Part shown: positions 57,789-64,000 of the stretch, piece after piece
Position numbering within the stretch: position 1 is the first letter of the stretch
Layout of the letters: every line of letters begins with the position of its first letter
NCBI RefSeq assembly: GCF_900111005.1
Contig: NZ_FOFV01000007.1
Coordinates: 62,001 to 126,000 of the forward strand
Reading direction: 5' to 3'
DNA: 64,000 bases
Source of the DNA: Lentzea albida
Lineage (GTDB): Bacteria; Actinomycetota; Actinomycetes; Mycobacteriales; Pseudonocardiaceae
Program-made: the position numbers and the translations under genes
The notes under the pieces: generated by a model
The model's database searches: none
What the model saw: only the letters and a program-made list of their open reading frames with translations
What the model was told of the DNA's origin: nothing

Positions 57789-58739
57789 ATGACCTCACCG
57801 ACCAGTCCTGAGCCCACCCTCGTCCCGGTCAACGGCGTGGAGCTCGAAGTCTTCGAAGCGGGACGGCACAACACGGGCGGGGCCGTCGTGCTCTGCCACG
57901 GCTGGCCGGAGCACGCCTTCTCCTGGCGCCACCAGATGCCCGCCCTCGCCGCCGCGGGCTACCACGTCATCGCACCGAACCAGCGGGGGTACGGGAACTC
58001 GTCGCGGCCGGCGGACGTGACGGCCTACGACCTCGACCACCTGACGGGCGACCTCGTCGCCCTCCTCGACCACTACGGCTACGAGGACGCCACCTTCATC
58101 GGTCACGACTGGGGTGCCACGGTCGTCTGGGGACTGGCGATGCTGCACCCGAAGCGCGTCAACAAGATCGTGAACCTGAGCGTCCCCTACCTCGAACGCG
58201 GCGAGAAGCCCTGGATCGAGTTCCTCGAGGAACTGCTCGGTCCCGACTCCTACTTCGTCCACTTCAACCGGAGGCCGGGCGTCGCGGACGCCGTGTTCGA
58301 GGAGAACACCGAACAGTTCCTCCGCAACCTGTACCGGAAGAACGAGCCTCCGCGCGCACCGCGGCCGGGCATGGCGTTCATCGAACTCGCCCTGGACGAG
58401 ACGCCGCTCGGCGACCCCGTGCTGAGCGACGACGAACTGGCCGTCTACGTCTCCGCCTTCGAGTCGTCGGGGTTCACCGGCGGCATCAACTGGTACCGCA
58501 ACCTCGACCGCAACTGGCACCGGCTGGCCGACGCGGACCCGGTCGTCCACCAGCCCACGCTGATGATCTACGGGGAACGGGACGCGGTACAGAAGTCCCC
58601 GAACCTGACGGAGTTCGTGCCCCACGCCGAGGTGGTCACCCTGGACTGCGGGCACTGGATCCAGCAGGAGGAGCCGGAGGAGACGACCCGGGCGATCCTG
58701 AGCTGGTTGCGGCGGCAGGACTCGATGACCGCCGACTGA
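57789..58739 (+). CDS. Alpha/beta hydrolase, soluble epoxide hydrolase type
   Basis: The protein has 316 residues. HGWPEHAFSW gives the HGxP oxyanion motif. The nucleophile is Asp in FIGHDWGATVVW rather than Ser, as in epoxide hydrolases. A lid Tyr pair is suggested by GGINWYRNLDRN, the acid lies in MIYGERDAV and His is in LDCGHWIQQEEP. The enzyme probably opens epoxides of xenobiotic or lipid origin in the cytosol. The start ATG lies 20 bases after the operator, so repression by the WYL protein is likely. It could instead be a haloalkane dehalogenase, but the lid Tyr favours epoxides. Confidence 0.85.
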   Translation: MTSPTSPEPTLVPVNGVELEVFEAGRHNTGGAVVLCHGWPEHAFSWRHQMPALAAAGYHVIAPNQRGYGNSSRPADVTAYDLDHLTGDLVALLDHYGYEDATFIGHDWGATVVWGLAMLHPKRVNKIVNLSVPYLERGEKPWIEFLEELLGPDSYFVHFNRRPGVADAVFEENTEQFLRNLYRKNEPPRAPRPGMAFIELALDETPLGDPVLSDDELAVYVSAFESSGFTGGINWYRNLDRNWHRLADADPVVHQPTLMIYGERDAVQKSPNLTEFVPHAEVVTLDCGHWIQQEEPEETTRAILSWLRRQDSMTAD

Positions 58740-58773
58740 GCAGACCACCCCGTGTGTTGCACGTGACGCGGCG

Positions 58774-58803
58774 GCATGTGATGTCCTTCGGGGCATCACA
58801 TGC
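58774..58803. promoter_or_regulatory. 30-base dyad/hairpin with TTCG loop before the MerR gene
   Basis: GCATGTGATG (58774-58783) pairs perfectly with CATCACATGC (58794-58803). The inside TCC-TTCG-GGG extends the RNA stem to 13 pairs with one G-U and a UUCG tetraloop. It lies 35 bases after the hydrolase stop and 20 before the MerR ATG. It may be the MerR operator, a terminator of the hydrolase transcript, or both. Confidence 0.55.
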
Positions 58804-58822
58804 TCGAAAGGCACCGTCTGCG

Positions 58823-59638
58823 ATGCACTTCTCCTTCACGCCGCCCCGCCAGGTCAAGATCGGTGATGCCGCCGCCTTCGCCGGAACGACCCCGCGCGCC
58901 ATCCGCCACTACCACCAGATCGGCCTGCTCCCCGAGCCTGAACGGGGCGGGGACGGCCGTCGCCGCTACGGCCACGACGACATGATCCGGCTGCTGTGGA
59001 TCCGCAGGGTGGCGGAGACCGGCATCAGGCTGGACGACGTGCGGGCCGCGTTCGACGAGACGTGGGACATCGAGGAGAACCTGGGCCGGCTGGAGGAGTC
59101 CCTGGCCGCCCAGGAGGCCGACATCAGGCGTCAGCGCCTGGCCGTCCAGCGGCTGCGCGCCGTGGGAAGCCCGTTGGGACTGCTCTCCGACCTCGTGTCG
59201 GACCGGCTCCGCCACCTGCCGCCCGGCTCGCTGCGCCCGTCCGACCTGGACGCCCTGATGGTCACCGAGCGGATCTTCGGTGCGGTGGCCGCCGCGGTCC
59301 AGGCGAGCACGTTCATCGTGCTGGCCACCGATCCCGAGCTCCGGGCCGAGGAGGACCGTCTCGACGCGGCCGAAGCCGCCCTCGACGACGGTGTCGAGCC
59401 CGACGACCCGCGCGTCGAGGAACTCGCTCTGCGGCGCCACGCCCACCACCAGGCACTGGTGCGGGCCATCGAGGCCGCCGGGCTGGACGCGGCCGAGGAG
59501 GAGCTGTTCGACATGGACGACGAGGAGCACGTGAGGGAGATGAGCGCGGTCACGGCGTTGACCAAGATGCCGTACGACTTCTCCCCCGCCCGCATGCGCT
59601 GCATCGAACGGACGGCACAGCTCCTCGCGGAAAGCTAA
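58823..59638 (+). CDS. MerR family transcriptional regulator
   Basis: The protein has 271 residues from ATG 58823. The MerR HTH reads VKIGDAAAFAGTTPRAIRHY and IGLLPEPERGGDGRRRYGHD. A long dimerisation helix (ENLGRLEESLAAQEADIRRQ) and a large C-terminal helical region of about 150 residues follow, which probably bind an organic ligand rather than a metal; no metal-binding Cys cluster is present. It overlaps the convergent HxlR gene by 4 bases. Confidence 0.85.
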   Translation: MHFSFTPPRQVKIGDAAAFAGTTPRAIRHYHQIGLLPEPERGGDGRRRYGHDDMIRLLWIRRVAETGIRLDDVRAAFDETWDIEENLGRLEESLAAQEADIRRQRLAVQRLRAVGSPLGLLSDLVSDRLRHLPPGSLRPSDLDALMVTERIFGAVAAAVQASTFIVLATDPELRAEEDRLDAAEAALDDGVEPDDPRVEELALRRHAHHQALVRAIEAAGLDAAEEELFDMDDEEHVREMSAVTALTKMPYDFSPARMRCIERTAQLLAES

Positions 59639-60108
59639 CCCCGCGTCGCCGCCTCGGCGTGCACCAGCAGACCAGGCCCCGCCTCGGGCACGACGTCGTG
59701 CGCGGTCATGGCCTCGCCACAGCAGTCGCACGCCAGCGTGACCCGTGCCTCGCCGGTGCAGTCGCGGTGCCGGTAGTGCACCGGGGGCCCGTCCGGTGCC
59801 ATGTGGGTGTCGCCCCAGTCCTTCACGGCCATCAGGATCGGGTAGAGGTCGTGCCCCTTGCGGCTGAGCCGGTACTCGCCGTGCTCGCCGTCGGCGGCCT
59901 GCTGCCGCACCAGGATGCCGTGCTCGACGAGCCGGCCGAGCCGGTCCTGCAGGCGGCTGCGCGGGATCCCGAGGTTGTTCTGGAAGGCGTTGAACCGCCG
60001 CACGCCCGCGAACGCCTCCTTGAGGACGAGGAACGTCCACCGGTCGCCCAGCACCACCAGCGGGCGGGTGATCGAGCAGGGCAGGTCGGCGAGCTCTTCG
60101 TACCGCAT
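59635..60108 (-). CDS. HxlR family transcriptional regulator
   Basis: The protein has 157 residues. The winged HTH reads LGDRWTFLVLKEAFAGVRRF, NNLGIPRSRLQDRLGRLVEH and YRLSRKGHDLYPIL. The family often responds to aldehydes or redox signals. The C-terminal extension has four Cys (DCTG and LACDCCGEAM), which may bind zinc or sense oxidation. It is divergent from the nitroreductase, with two palindromic operators between them. Confidence 0.85.
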   Translation of the reverse strand: MRYEELADLPCSITRPLVVLGDRWTFLVLKEAFAGVRRFNAFQNNLGIPRSRLQDRLGRLVEHGILVRQQAADGEHGEYRLSRKGHDLYPILMAVKDWGDTHMAPDGPPVHYRHRDCTGEARVTLACDCCGEAMTAHDVVPEAGPGLLVHAEAATRG

Positions 60109-60129
60109 GACCCGACCCTAACCGAATTC

Positions 60130-60180
60130 GGTCTCTTTTCGAGACTACTCTCGTGCTAGCGTCGGTCTCGAAAAGAGACC
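60130..60180. promoter_or_regulatory. Twin HxlR operators GTCTC-N5-GAGAC
   Basis: GGTCTCTTTTCGAGAC (60130-60145) and GTCTCGAAAAGAGACC (60165-60180) are perfect reverse complements over 16 bases, and each arm is itself a GTCTC-N5-GAGAC palindrome. Centres are about 34 bases apart. TAGCGT at 60157-60162, a possible -10 for the nitroreductase, lies between them. Confidence 0.75.
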
Positions 60181-60194
60181 GCCTGGAGGTCGTC

Positions 60195-60887
60195 CTGAAC
60201 ACCGACACGCCCCCGGACCTGCACGAGGCGCTGCACCGGTTGCTCGCCAAGAGGTGGACCTGCCGCCAGTTCCTGCCCGAGCCGGTCCCGAGGAACACCA
60301 TCGACCAGGTGCTCACCCTCGCCCAGCGCACCCCGTCGTGGTGCAACACCCAGCCGTGGCACGTGGTCGTCACCGAGGGCGCGGCGACGGACCGGCTGCG
60401 CACGCGGCTGCTCGAGCACCTGCGGTCGAACCCCGGCGAGCCGGACTTCCCCTTCCCCGCGCAGTACACGGGCGTCTACCAGGAACGGCGCCGGGAGTGC
60501 GGCAAGCAGCTCTACACGAGCGTCGGCGTCGAACGCGGCGACCACGAGGCCGCCGGACGGCAGATGCTGCGCAACTTCGAGCTGTTCGACGCCCCGCACG
60601 TCGCGATCATCACCACCGAGGCCGACCTCGGCGTCTACGGCGCGATCGACTGCGGCCTCTACCTCAACTCGTTCCTGCTCGCCGCGCAGAGCCTCGGTCT
60701 CGCCGCGGCACCGCAGGCCGCGCTCGCGGGGTACTCCGGCTTCCTGCGCGACCACTTCGCCCTCCCGGACACCCGGCGCGTCGTCGTCGGGGTCTCGTTC
60801 GGCTACCCGGACGCCGCGCATCCGGCCAACGGGTTCCGCACGACGCGCGCGGACGTGGACTCCGCCGTGACGTGGCACTCCGAGTGA
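60195..60887 (+). CDS. Nitroreductase family protein
   Basis: The protein has 230 residues from a CTG at 60195, the only in-frame codon well placed after GGAGG (60185-60189). The earlier GTG at 60153 lies before the probable -10 and inside the operator region. The FMN-binding start LLAKRWTCRQFLPEPVP and TPSWCNTQPWHVVV are typical of NfsB-type nitroreductases. C-terminal YLNSFLLAAQSLGLAAAP and GVSFGYPDAAHPAN complete the fold. It reduces nitro groups or quinones with NAD(P)H, or is an F420/FMN relative. It is repressed by the divergent HxlR protein, by inference. Confidence 0.85.
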   Translation: MNTDTPPDLHEALHRLLAKRWTCRQFLPEPVPRNTIDQVLTLAQRTPSWCNTQPWHVVVTEGAATDRLRTRLLEHLRSNPGEPDFPFPAQYTGVYQERRRECGKQLYTSVGVERGDHEAAGRQMLRNFELFDAPHVAIITTEADLGVYGAIDCGLYLNSFLLAAQSLGLAAAPQAALAGYSGFLRDHFALPDTRRVVVGVSFGYPDAAHPANGFRTTRADVDSAVTWHSE

Positions 60888-60903
60888 CGCGATACTGCCT
60901 GCC

Positions 60904-61713
60904 ATGACGGCGAAAGCGGGCGCGGTCGTGACCGGGGCCGGGCGGGGCGTGGGCAGGCTGGTCGCGCGGATGCTGGTCGAACGCGGCTACACGGTGCTGG
61001 TCACCGACGTCGACGAGGCCACCGCGACCGCGACGGCCACCGAGATCGGCGCGCTCGCACGCGTGCTCGACGTGCGCGACGAGGCGGCCGTGGAAGCCGC
61101 GCGCGACGACATCGTCGCCCGCGCGGGCCGGCTCGACGTCTGGGTCAACAACGCCGGGGTGCTCGTGACCGGGCCCGCGTGGGAGCAGGACGCCGCTACC
61201 CGCAGGTTGATGGTCGAGGTCAACGCCCTCGGCACCGTCAACGGCACGGTCGCCGCGATCCAGGCCATGCGCGGCAACGGCGGCGGGCACGTCGTGAACG
61301 TCGTGTCCCTCGCGGGCATCACGCCCGTCGTCGGCGAGGCGGTGTACGCCGCGTCCAAGCACGCGGCCATCGGCTTCAGCCTCAGCACCCTCGCCGACCT
61401 GCGGCAGGCGGGCGTCCACGACGTCGACATCTCGTGCGTCTGCCCGGACGGCATCTGGACGCCGATGCTGCACGACAAGCTCGACGACCCGGCGGCCGCG
61501 CTGTCGTTCTCCGGCACCCTGTTGCAGCCGGCCGACATCGCCGCGGCCGTCGCCGCCGTGCTCGACCGGCCGCGCCCGGTCGTCACGGTCCCGAGGTGGC
61601 GCGGTGCGCTGGCCCGGTTCGCCGACGTGTTCCCGCGGTTCGGGTTGCGCGCGATCCCGTTCATGGTGGCGCGGGGCCGCCGGACGCAGCGCAGGCTCGC
61701 GGCACGGGACTGA
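60904..61713 (+). CDS. SDR family oxidoreductase
   Basis: The protein has 269 residues, classical SDR: VVTGAGRGVGRLVARM, LDVRDEAAVEAAR, VNNAGVLVTG, Ser in VVSLAGITPV and Tyr-x3-Lys as YAASKHAAIGF. It lacks the usual C-terminal VDGG cap and ends basic (ARGRRTQRRLAARD). It is probably co-transcribed with the nitroreductase 16 bases upstream and so under the same HxlR control; the two may detoxify the same carbonyl or nitro compounds. Confidence 0.85.
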   Translation: MTAKAGAVVTGAGRGVGRLVARMLVERGYTVLVTDVDEATATATATEIGALARVLDVRDEAAVEAARDDIVARAGRLDVWVNNAGVLVTGPAWEQDAATRRLMVEVNALGTVNGTVAAIQAMRGNGGGHVVNVVSLAGITPVVGEAVYAASKHAAIGFSLSTLADLRQAGVHDVDISCVCPDGIWTPMLHDKLDDPAAALSFSGTLLQPADIAAAVAAVLDRPRPVVTVPRWRGALARFADVFPRFGLRAIPFMVARGRRTQRRLAARD

Positions 61714-62032
61714 TCCCGCTCACCCGCAGGTCGGGTGCCGGGCAGAAAGTGGGCAACGGGTCCTTTGAGGACCGGTGGTCAGCCGTTGCGGTCTATCGCC
61801 GGATCCGCCCGGCAACCAGTCGATTTCGACCTACACTGAAATCACTGAGCAAAACGTGAACAAACCTGCGTTCCGGACATTCGGTGCACCACAGCACATT
61901 CGAGACGGACTGTCCGATTTGGACGGTGTGACGGCGGTCGCGCCAACGCTGAACACACCTGGGCCGGGCTAGGGTCGGTGGCGGGCCCCAGGCAAGCGGG
62001 GCCCGTACGTCCCGTTCCGGAGGAAGTGAGCC
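61714..62032. other. AT-richer intergenic region upstream of tatA
   Basis: The 319 bases contain TTTCGACCTACACTGAA (61824-61840, with TACACT as a possible -10), a candidate short reading frame (61856-61972), TAGGGT at 61970-61975 as a second possible -10, and a GGGCCCC/GGGGCCC hairpin (61983-61989 with 61998-62004) in the tatA leader. GGAGGA precedes tatA. Confidence 0.5.
61856..61972 (+). CDS. Candidate short peptide, 38 residues
   Basis: GTG 61856 opens a frame reading VNKPAFRTFGAPQHIRDGLS, then DLDGVTAVAPTLN, to TAG at 61972. A possible -10 (TACACT) lies about 20 bases upstream, but no ribosome site is seen. Base composition is lower in GC than the neighbours. It could be chance. I do not recognise it. 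Confidence 0.2.
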   Translation: MNKPAFRTFGAPQHIRDGLSDLDGVTAVAPTLNTPGPG

Positions 62033-62296
62033 ATGTCCAACCTCGGCGCCACCGAACTGCTGATCATCGCCGCGGTGATCCTGTTGCTCTTCGGCAGCAA
62101 GAAGCTCCCCGAGATGGCCCGGTCGCTGGGGCGCTCCGCCAAGATCCTCAAGGCCGAGACCTCGGGCTCGCGCTACGACGAGGCGCCGGCGGCCCCCGAG
62201 GCGGACGACCCGCGGGTCGCCCGGCTCCAGCAGCAGGTCGACGACCTGCAGCAGCAGCTCAGGGCCGCGCAGCAGACGCCCAAGACCACCCCGTGA
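62033..62296 (+). CDS. tatA: Twin-arginine translocase subunit TatA/E
   Basis: The protein has 87 residues. N-terminal NLGATELLIIAAVILLLFGS followed by the hinge and amphipathic helix KKLPEMARSLGRSAKI is the TatA signature. The acidic tail includes a Gln-rich coiled helix (LQQQVDDLQQQLRAAQQ). TatA oligomers form the pore or weaken the membrane for folded Tat substrates. No tatB or tatC is adjacent, so this is a lone copy, perhaps the second tatA of the genome. GGAGGA gives a strong ribosome site. Confidence 0.92.
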   Translation: MSNLGATELLIIAAVILLLFGSKKLPEMARSLGRSAKILKAETSGSRYDEAPAAPEADDPRVARLQQQVDDLQQQLRAAQQTPKTTP

Positions 62297-62348
62297 AGCG
62301 CGGTTGCGCACCACGACCGACGACGTCCTCCAGGAGCCGGCGCCTTTC

Positions 62349-63161
62349 ATGATCATCCGACCGGGACATCCGTGCTGGGTGGAACTCGCCACGAACGACA
62401 CCGAGCGCAGCACGCGGTTCTACGAGAGCGTGTTCGGCTGGAAGCACCACTGGACGCGGGACGACGCGGGTGAGGACTACGCGATCGCCCTGCTGGACGA
62501 CGAGCCGGTGGCCGGTGTCCGTCCGCTGGGGCGGGCGACCCTCGACTGGACCCCGTACCTGGCCGTCGCCGACCTCGGTGCGGCGAGCGAGCGGGTGCGC
62601 CGGCTCGGCGGCACCGTGCTGGAGACCCGGCCCCAGGTGCTGCCCGGTCTCGTGGCCAAGGTGCTGGTCGACGATCCCAGCGGCGCCACGGTCGGCGTCG
62701 CGCAGCCCGTGGACGGCGGGGGTTTCACCGCGGGCGTGCCCGGTGCGCTCGTGTGGCTGGAGTTCGTCACCCGCGGGCCGCGCCGCGCCGATCCGTTCTA
62801 CGGCGCGCTGTTCGGCTACCGGCAGCGGCAGGTCGGTGACGGCACGTCCGTCGACCACGTCGTGTACTCCACCGGCGGCGACACCGTGATCGGCCGTGTC
62901 CGGATGGCACCGGACACCCCCGCCTCCGTGCCCCCGAGGTGGATCGCGCACTTCGCCGTCCCGCCCGGCCTGGGCTTCGACGAGACGCTCCACCGGGCCC
63001 GTTCCGCAGGCGCCCGGCTGCGCTTCCAGCCCTACCCCTCGCCCCTGGGCCAGGTGGCGGTGCTGGCCGACCCGCTCGGCACCCGTTTCGCGATCATCGA
63101 TCCGGAACTGGCCTCGGACTGGGACAGTGCCACGCCTGCTGACGACCCCTACGACGACTGA
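62349..63161 (+). CDS. Two-domain VOC family (glyoxalase-like) protein
   Basis: The protein has 270 residues from ATG 62349 (AGGAG about 11 bases before). Two VOC domains: about 5-118 begins GHPCWVELATNDTERSTRFY, and about 130-258 begins GALVWLEFVTRGPRRADPFY. In each half the first metal His position is not clearly kept (WVELAT, WLEFVT), so it may not be a metal enzyme. Relatives include CFP32-like hydroxylases and antibiotic-binding proteins. No operon partner is evident. Confidence 0.8.
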   Translation: MIIRPGHPCWVELATNDTERSTRFYESVFGWKHHWTRDDAGEDYAIALLDDEPVAGVRPLGRATLDWTPYLAVADLGAASERVRRLGGTVLETRPQVLPGLVAKVLVDDPSGATVGVAQPVDGGGFTAGVPGALVWLEFVTRGPRRADPFYGALFGYRQRQVGDGTSVDHVVYSTGGDTVIGRVRMAPDTPASVPPRWIAHFAVPPGLGFDETLHRARSAGARLRFQPYPSPLGQVAVLADPLGTRFAIIDPELASDWDSATPADDPYDD

Positions 63162-63548
63162 CCGCCGTCCGGCGGGTCGCGGACCGGGAGAACTCCGACC
63201 GCGACCCCGCCGGTGCCCGCGTCGAGCCGGGCTTCGTCGTCCCGCGGTTCATCCGGCGGCGCCGGGGTGCGGGGCCGGGTCGATCGGTTCGCGGAAGAGT
63301 CCGGTGTAGGACCGCCCGTCCTCGTCCCGCGAGGTGGTGGTGGTCGTCTTGGCGTGCACCACGTCCGGGTGGCTGAAGAGCCCGTGTGCCGGAAGTGCGG
63401 GCGTCGAGTGCGTGGCGTGCTGGATCTGCAATTCACTGGCTCTCTGTGCTGTCCGTGTCCTGCACGGGCTCCCCGACGCCGGCTTGCGCGGCGTCGCGCG
63501 CCCTGGATGCCCACTGCGGACGATCATCAACCGTCGAACCGCCGTGCT
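63162..63548. other. Intergenic region with a candidate small gene
   Basis: The 387 bases lie between the VOC gene and the end of the last gene. The minus strand carries a coding-like segment at 63249-63431 (listed separately). Elsewhere I see neither a gene nor a clear terminator. Confidence 0.4.
63249..63431 (-). CDS. Candidate small protein, 60 residues, unidentified
   Basis: From a TTG at 63431 the frame reads LQIQHATHSTPALPAHGLFS, then HPDVVHAKTTTTTSRDEDGR and SYTGLFREPIDPAPHPGAAG to TGA. Third codon positions are largely G or C and composition is protein-like, unlike the other frames. The start is weak, so it could be the remnant of a larger gene. Thr- and His-rich, no Cys, no membrane segment. 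I do not recognise a family. Confidence 0.3.
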   Translation of the reverse strand: MQIQHATHSTPALPAHGLFSHPDVVHAKTTTTTSRDEDGRSYTGLFREPIDPAPHPGAAG

Positions 63549-64000
63549 TCACCCGGTGACGGTCAGGTCGGCGTCGTTCAGGTCGAAGAAGACGTTGCCG
63601 GCCGCCTCGACCCTGATCCTGCCCTGGTCGGTCCGCACCCTCGGCAACCGCACGGTCTCGGCGCCGTCGTTGCGGGTGCGGGAGGCGAGCACGTGCGGGA
63701 AGGTCCGCCCGCCTTCGGTGGAGAAGGTGATCCGGACGGCGTCCGCGCTCACCGGGGCACTCGCCGTGCCGGCCACGTCCCAGGTGATCCGCTGCTGCGA
63801 GCCACCGCGGTACGACGCGCGGGATCCGTGCGAGGTCACCAGGAACGGGCCGGCGTTCGGCGCGATCACGAGTTCCGTGTCGGCGCTGCCGATCCCGCCG
63901 CCGCCCTGCCTGCCGTCGCGGGCGGTGAGTCTGAAGTGGAGGGTGCGGGAGCCGTCCACGCCGACCCAGTCGGCGGTGGGCAGGAACTCCGAGTAGCAGT
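63549..64000 (-). CDS. C-terminal part of a secreted metallopeptidase-like protein (5' end outside window)
   Basis: The frame is open to the right edge, giving about 149 residues. Text such as SEFLPTADWVGVDGSRTLHF, LTARDGRQGGGGIGSADTEL and TWDVAGTASAPVSADAVRIT matches the beta-sandwich C-terminal domains found after the catalytic domain in actinomycete reprolysin-like (M12B) metallopeptidases. The catalytic HExxH part would lie beyond base 64000. The fragment itself shows only the accessory domains, so the enzyme class is by analogy. Confidence 0.65.
   Translation of the reverse strand, partial: CYSEFLPTADWVGVDGSRTLHFRLTARDGRQGGGGIGSADTELVIAPNAGPFLVTSHGSRASYRGGSQQRITWDVAGTASAPVSADAVRITFSTEGGRTFPHVLASRTRNDGAETVRLPRVRTDQGRIRVEAAGNVFFDLNDADLTVTG

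Noticed and set aside
1-64000. tRNA, rRNA or riboswitch genes
   Set aside because: No stretch with tRNA arm spacing, rRNA core sequence or a known riboswitch core was recognised by eye. A covariance-model search would be needed to be certain.

Overview
The window is high-GC DNA from a Gram-positive actinomycete. Codons end mostly in G or C, GTG starts are common, and adjacent genes often overlap by 4 bases (ATGA or GTGA). The locus carries an AftD-type arabinofuranosyltransferase, two DUF3068 membrane proteins, a DUF2613 mini-protein and WXG100/type VII toxin genes. This combination fits the arabinogalactan-bearing order that contains the Pseudonocardiaceae (Lentzea, Saccharothrix, Amycolatopsis and relatives). 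The genus is an inference. I saw no rRNA, tRNA, CRISPR array or intact insertion sequence.

Layout. 1-4429: a tight plus-strand sugar operon (3,5-epimerase-like SDR, aldonolactone oxidase, TIM-barrel isomerase, mutarotase, aldo/keto reductase). 4779-10695: a minus-strand polymorphic-toxin operon (YbaB-like protein, WXG100 protein, 1401-residue toxin with a nuclease-like tip, two equal-length YezG-like immunity proteins). 10854-12000: gene remnants around a TetR gene. 12113-16817: small metabolic and regulatory genes (methyltransferase/TetR divergon, YdeI-like protein, hydrolase, SDR, PEP-mutase-like lyase). 16958-24593: an acid-sugar catabolic locus (RraA-like protein, two enolase-superfamily dehydratases, solute-binding lipoprotein, a single-chain fused ABC permease, FCD-type GntR regulator). 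24850-26373: a secreted GH62 arabinofuranosidase with a ricin-type lectin domain. 26604-30519: a membrane-bound TAP-like hydrolase divergent from a NarL-type two-component system. 30646-35988: a phytochrome light-sensing module (heme oxygenase, single-domain response regulator, PP2C/SpoIIE phosphatase, bacteriophytochrome kinase).

36237-53501: a secreted propeller protein, then the cell-envelope locus: DUF3068 twice, a catalytically dead amidase, methyltransferase, GT4, a condensation-fold acyltransferase-like protein, DUF2613, a GT-C-like membrane protein, a flippase, AftD, another methyltransferase and a VWA protein. As I recall, the gene content resembles the Mycobacterium Rv0224c-Rv0236A region. 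Five copies of a short dyad, TACY-N4-RGTA, lie in the promoter spaces of this block. 53611-63161: accessory enzymes and four regulators (WYL, MerR, HxlR, plus their targets), several with clear palindromic operators, then TatA and a two-domain VOC protein. The window ends inside the 3' part of a secreted protein with metallopeptidase-type C-terminal domains.

The most interesting points are: (i) the first operon, whose enzyme set parallels the plant route from GDP-mannose to ascorbate; (ii) the toxin with twin immunity genes; (iii) the shared dyad in the envelope locus; (iv) the phytochrome-phosphatase module; (v) the fused ABC permease; and (vi) the active-site-less amidase between two DUF3068 genes.
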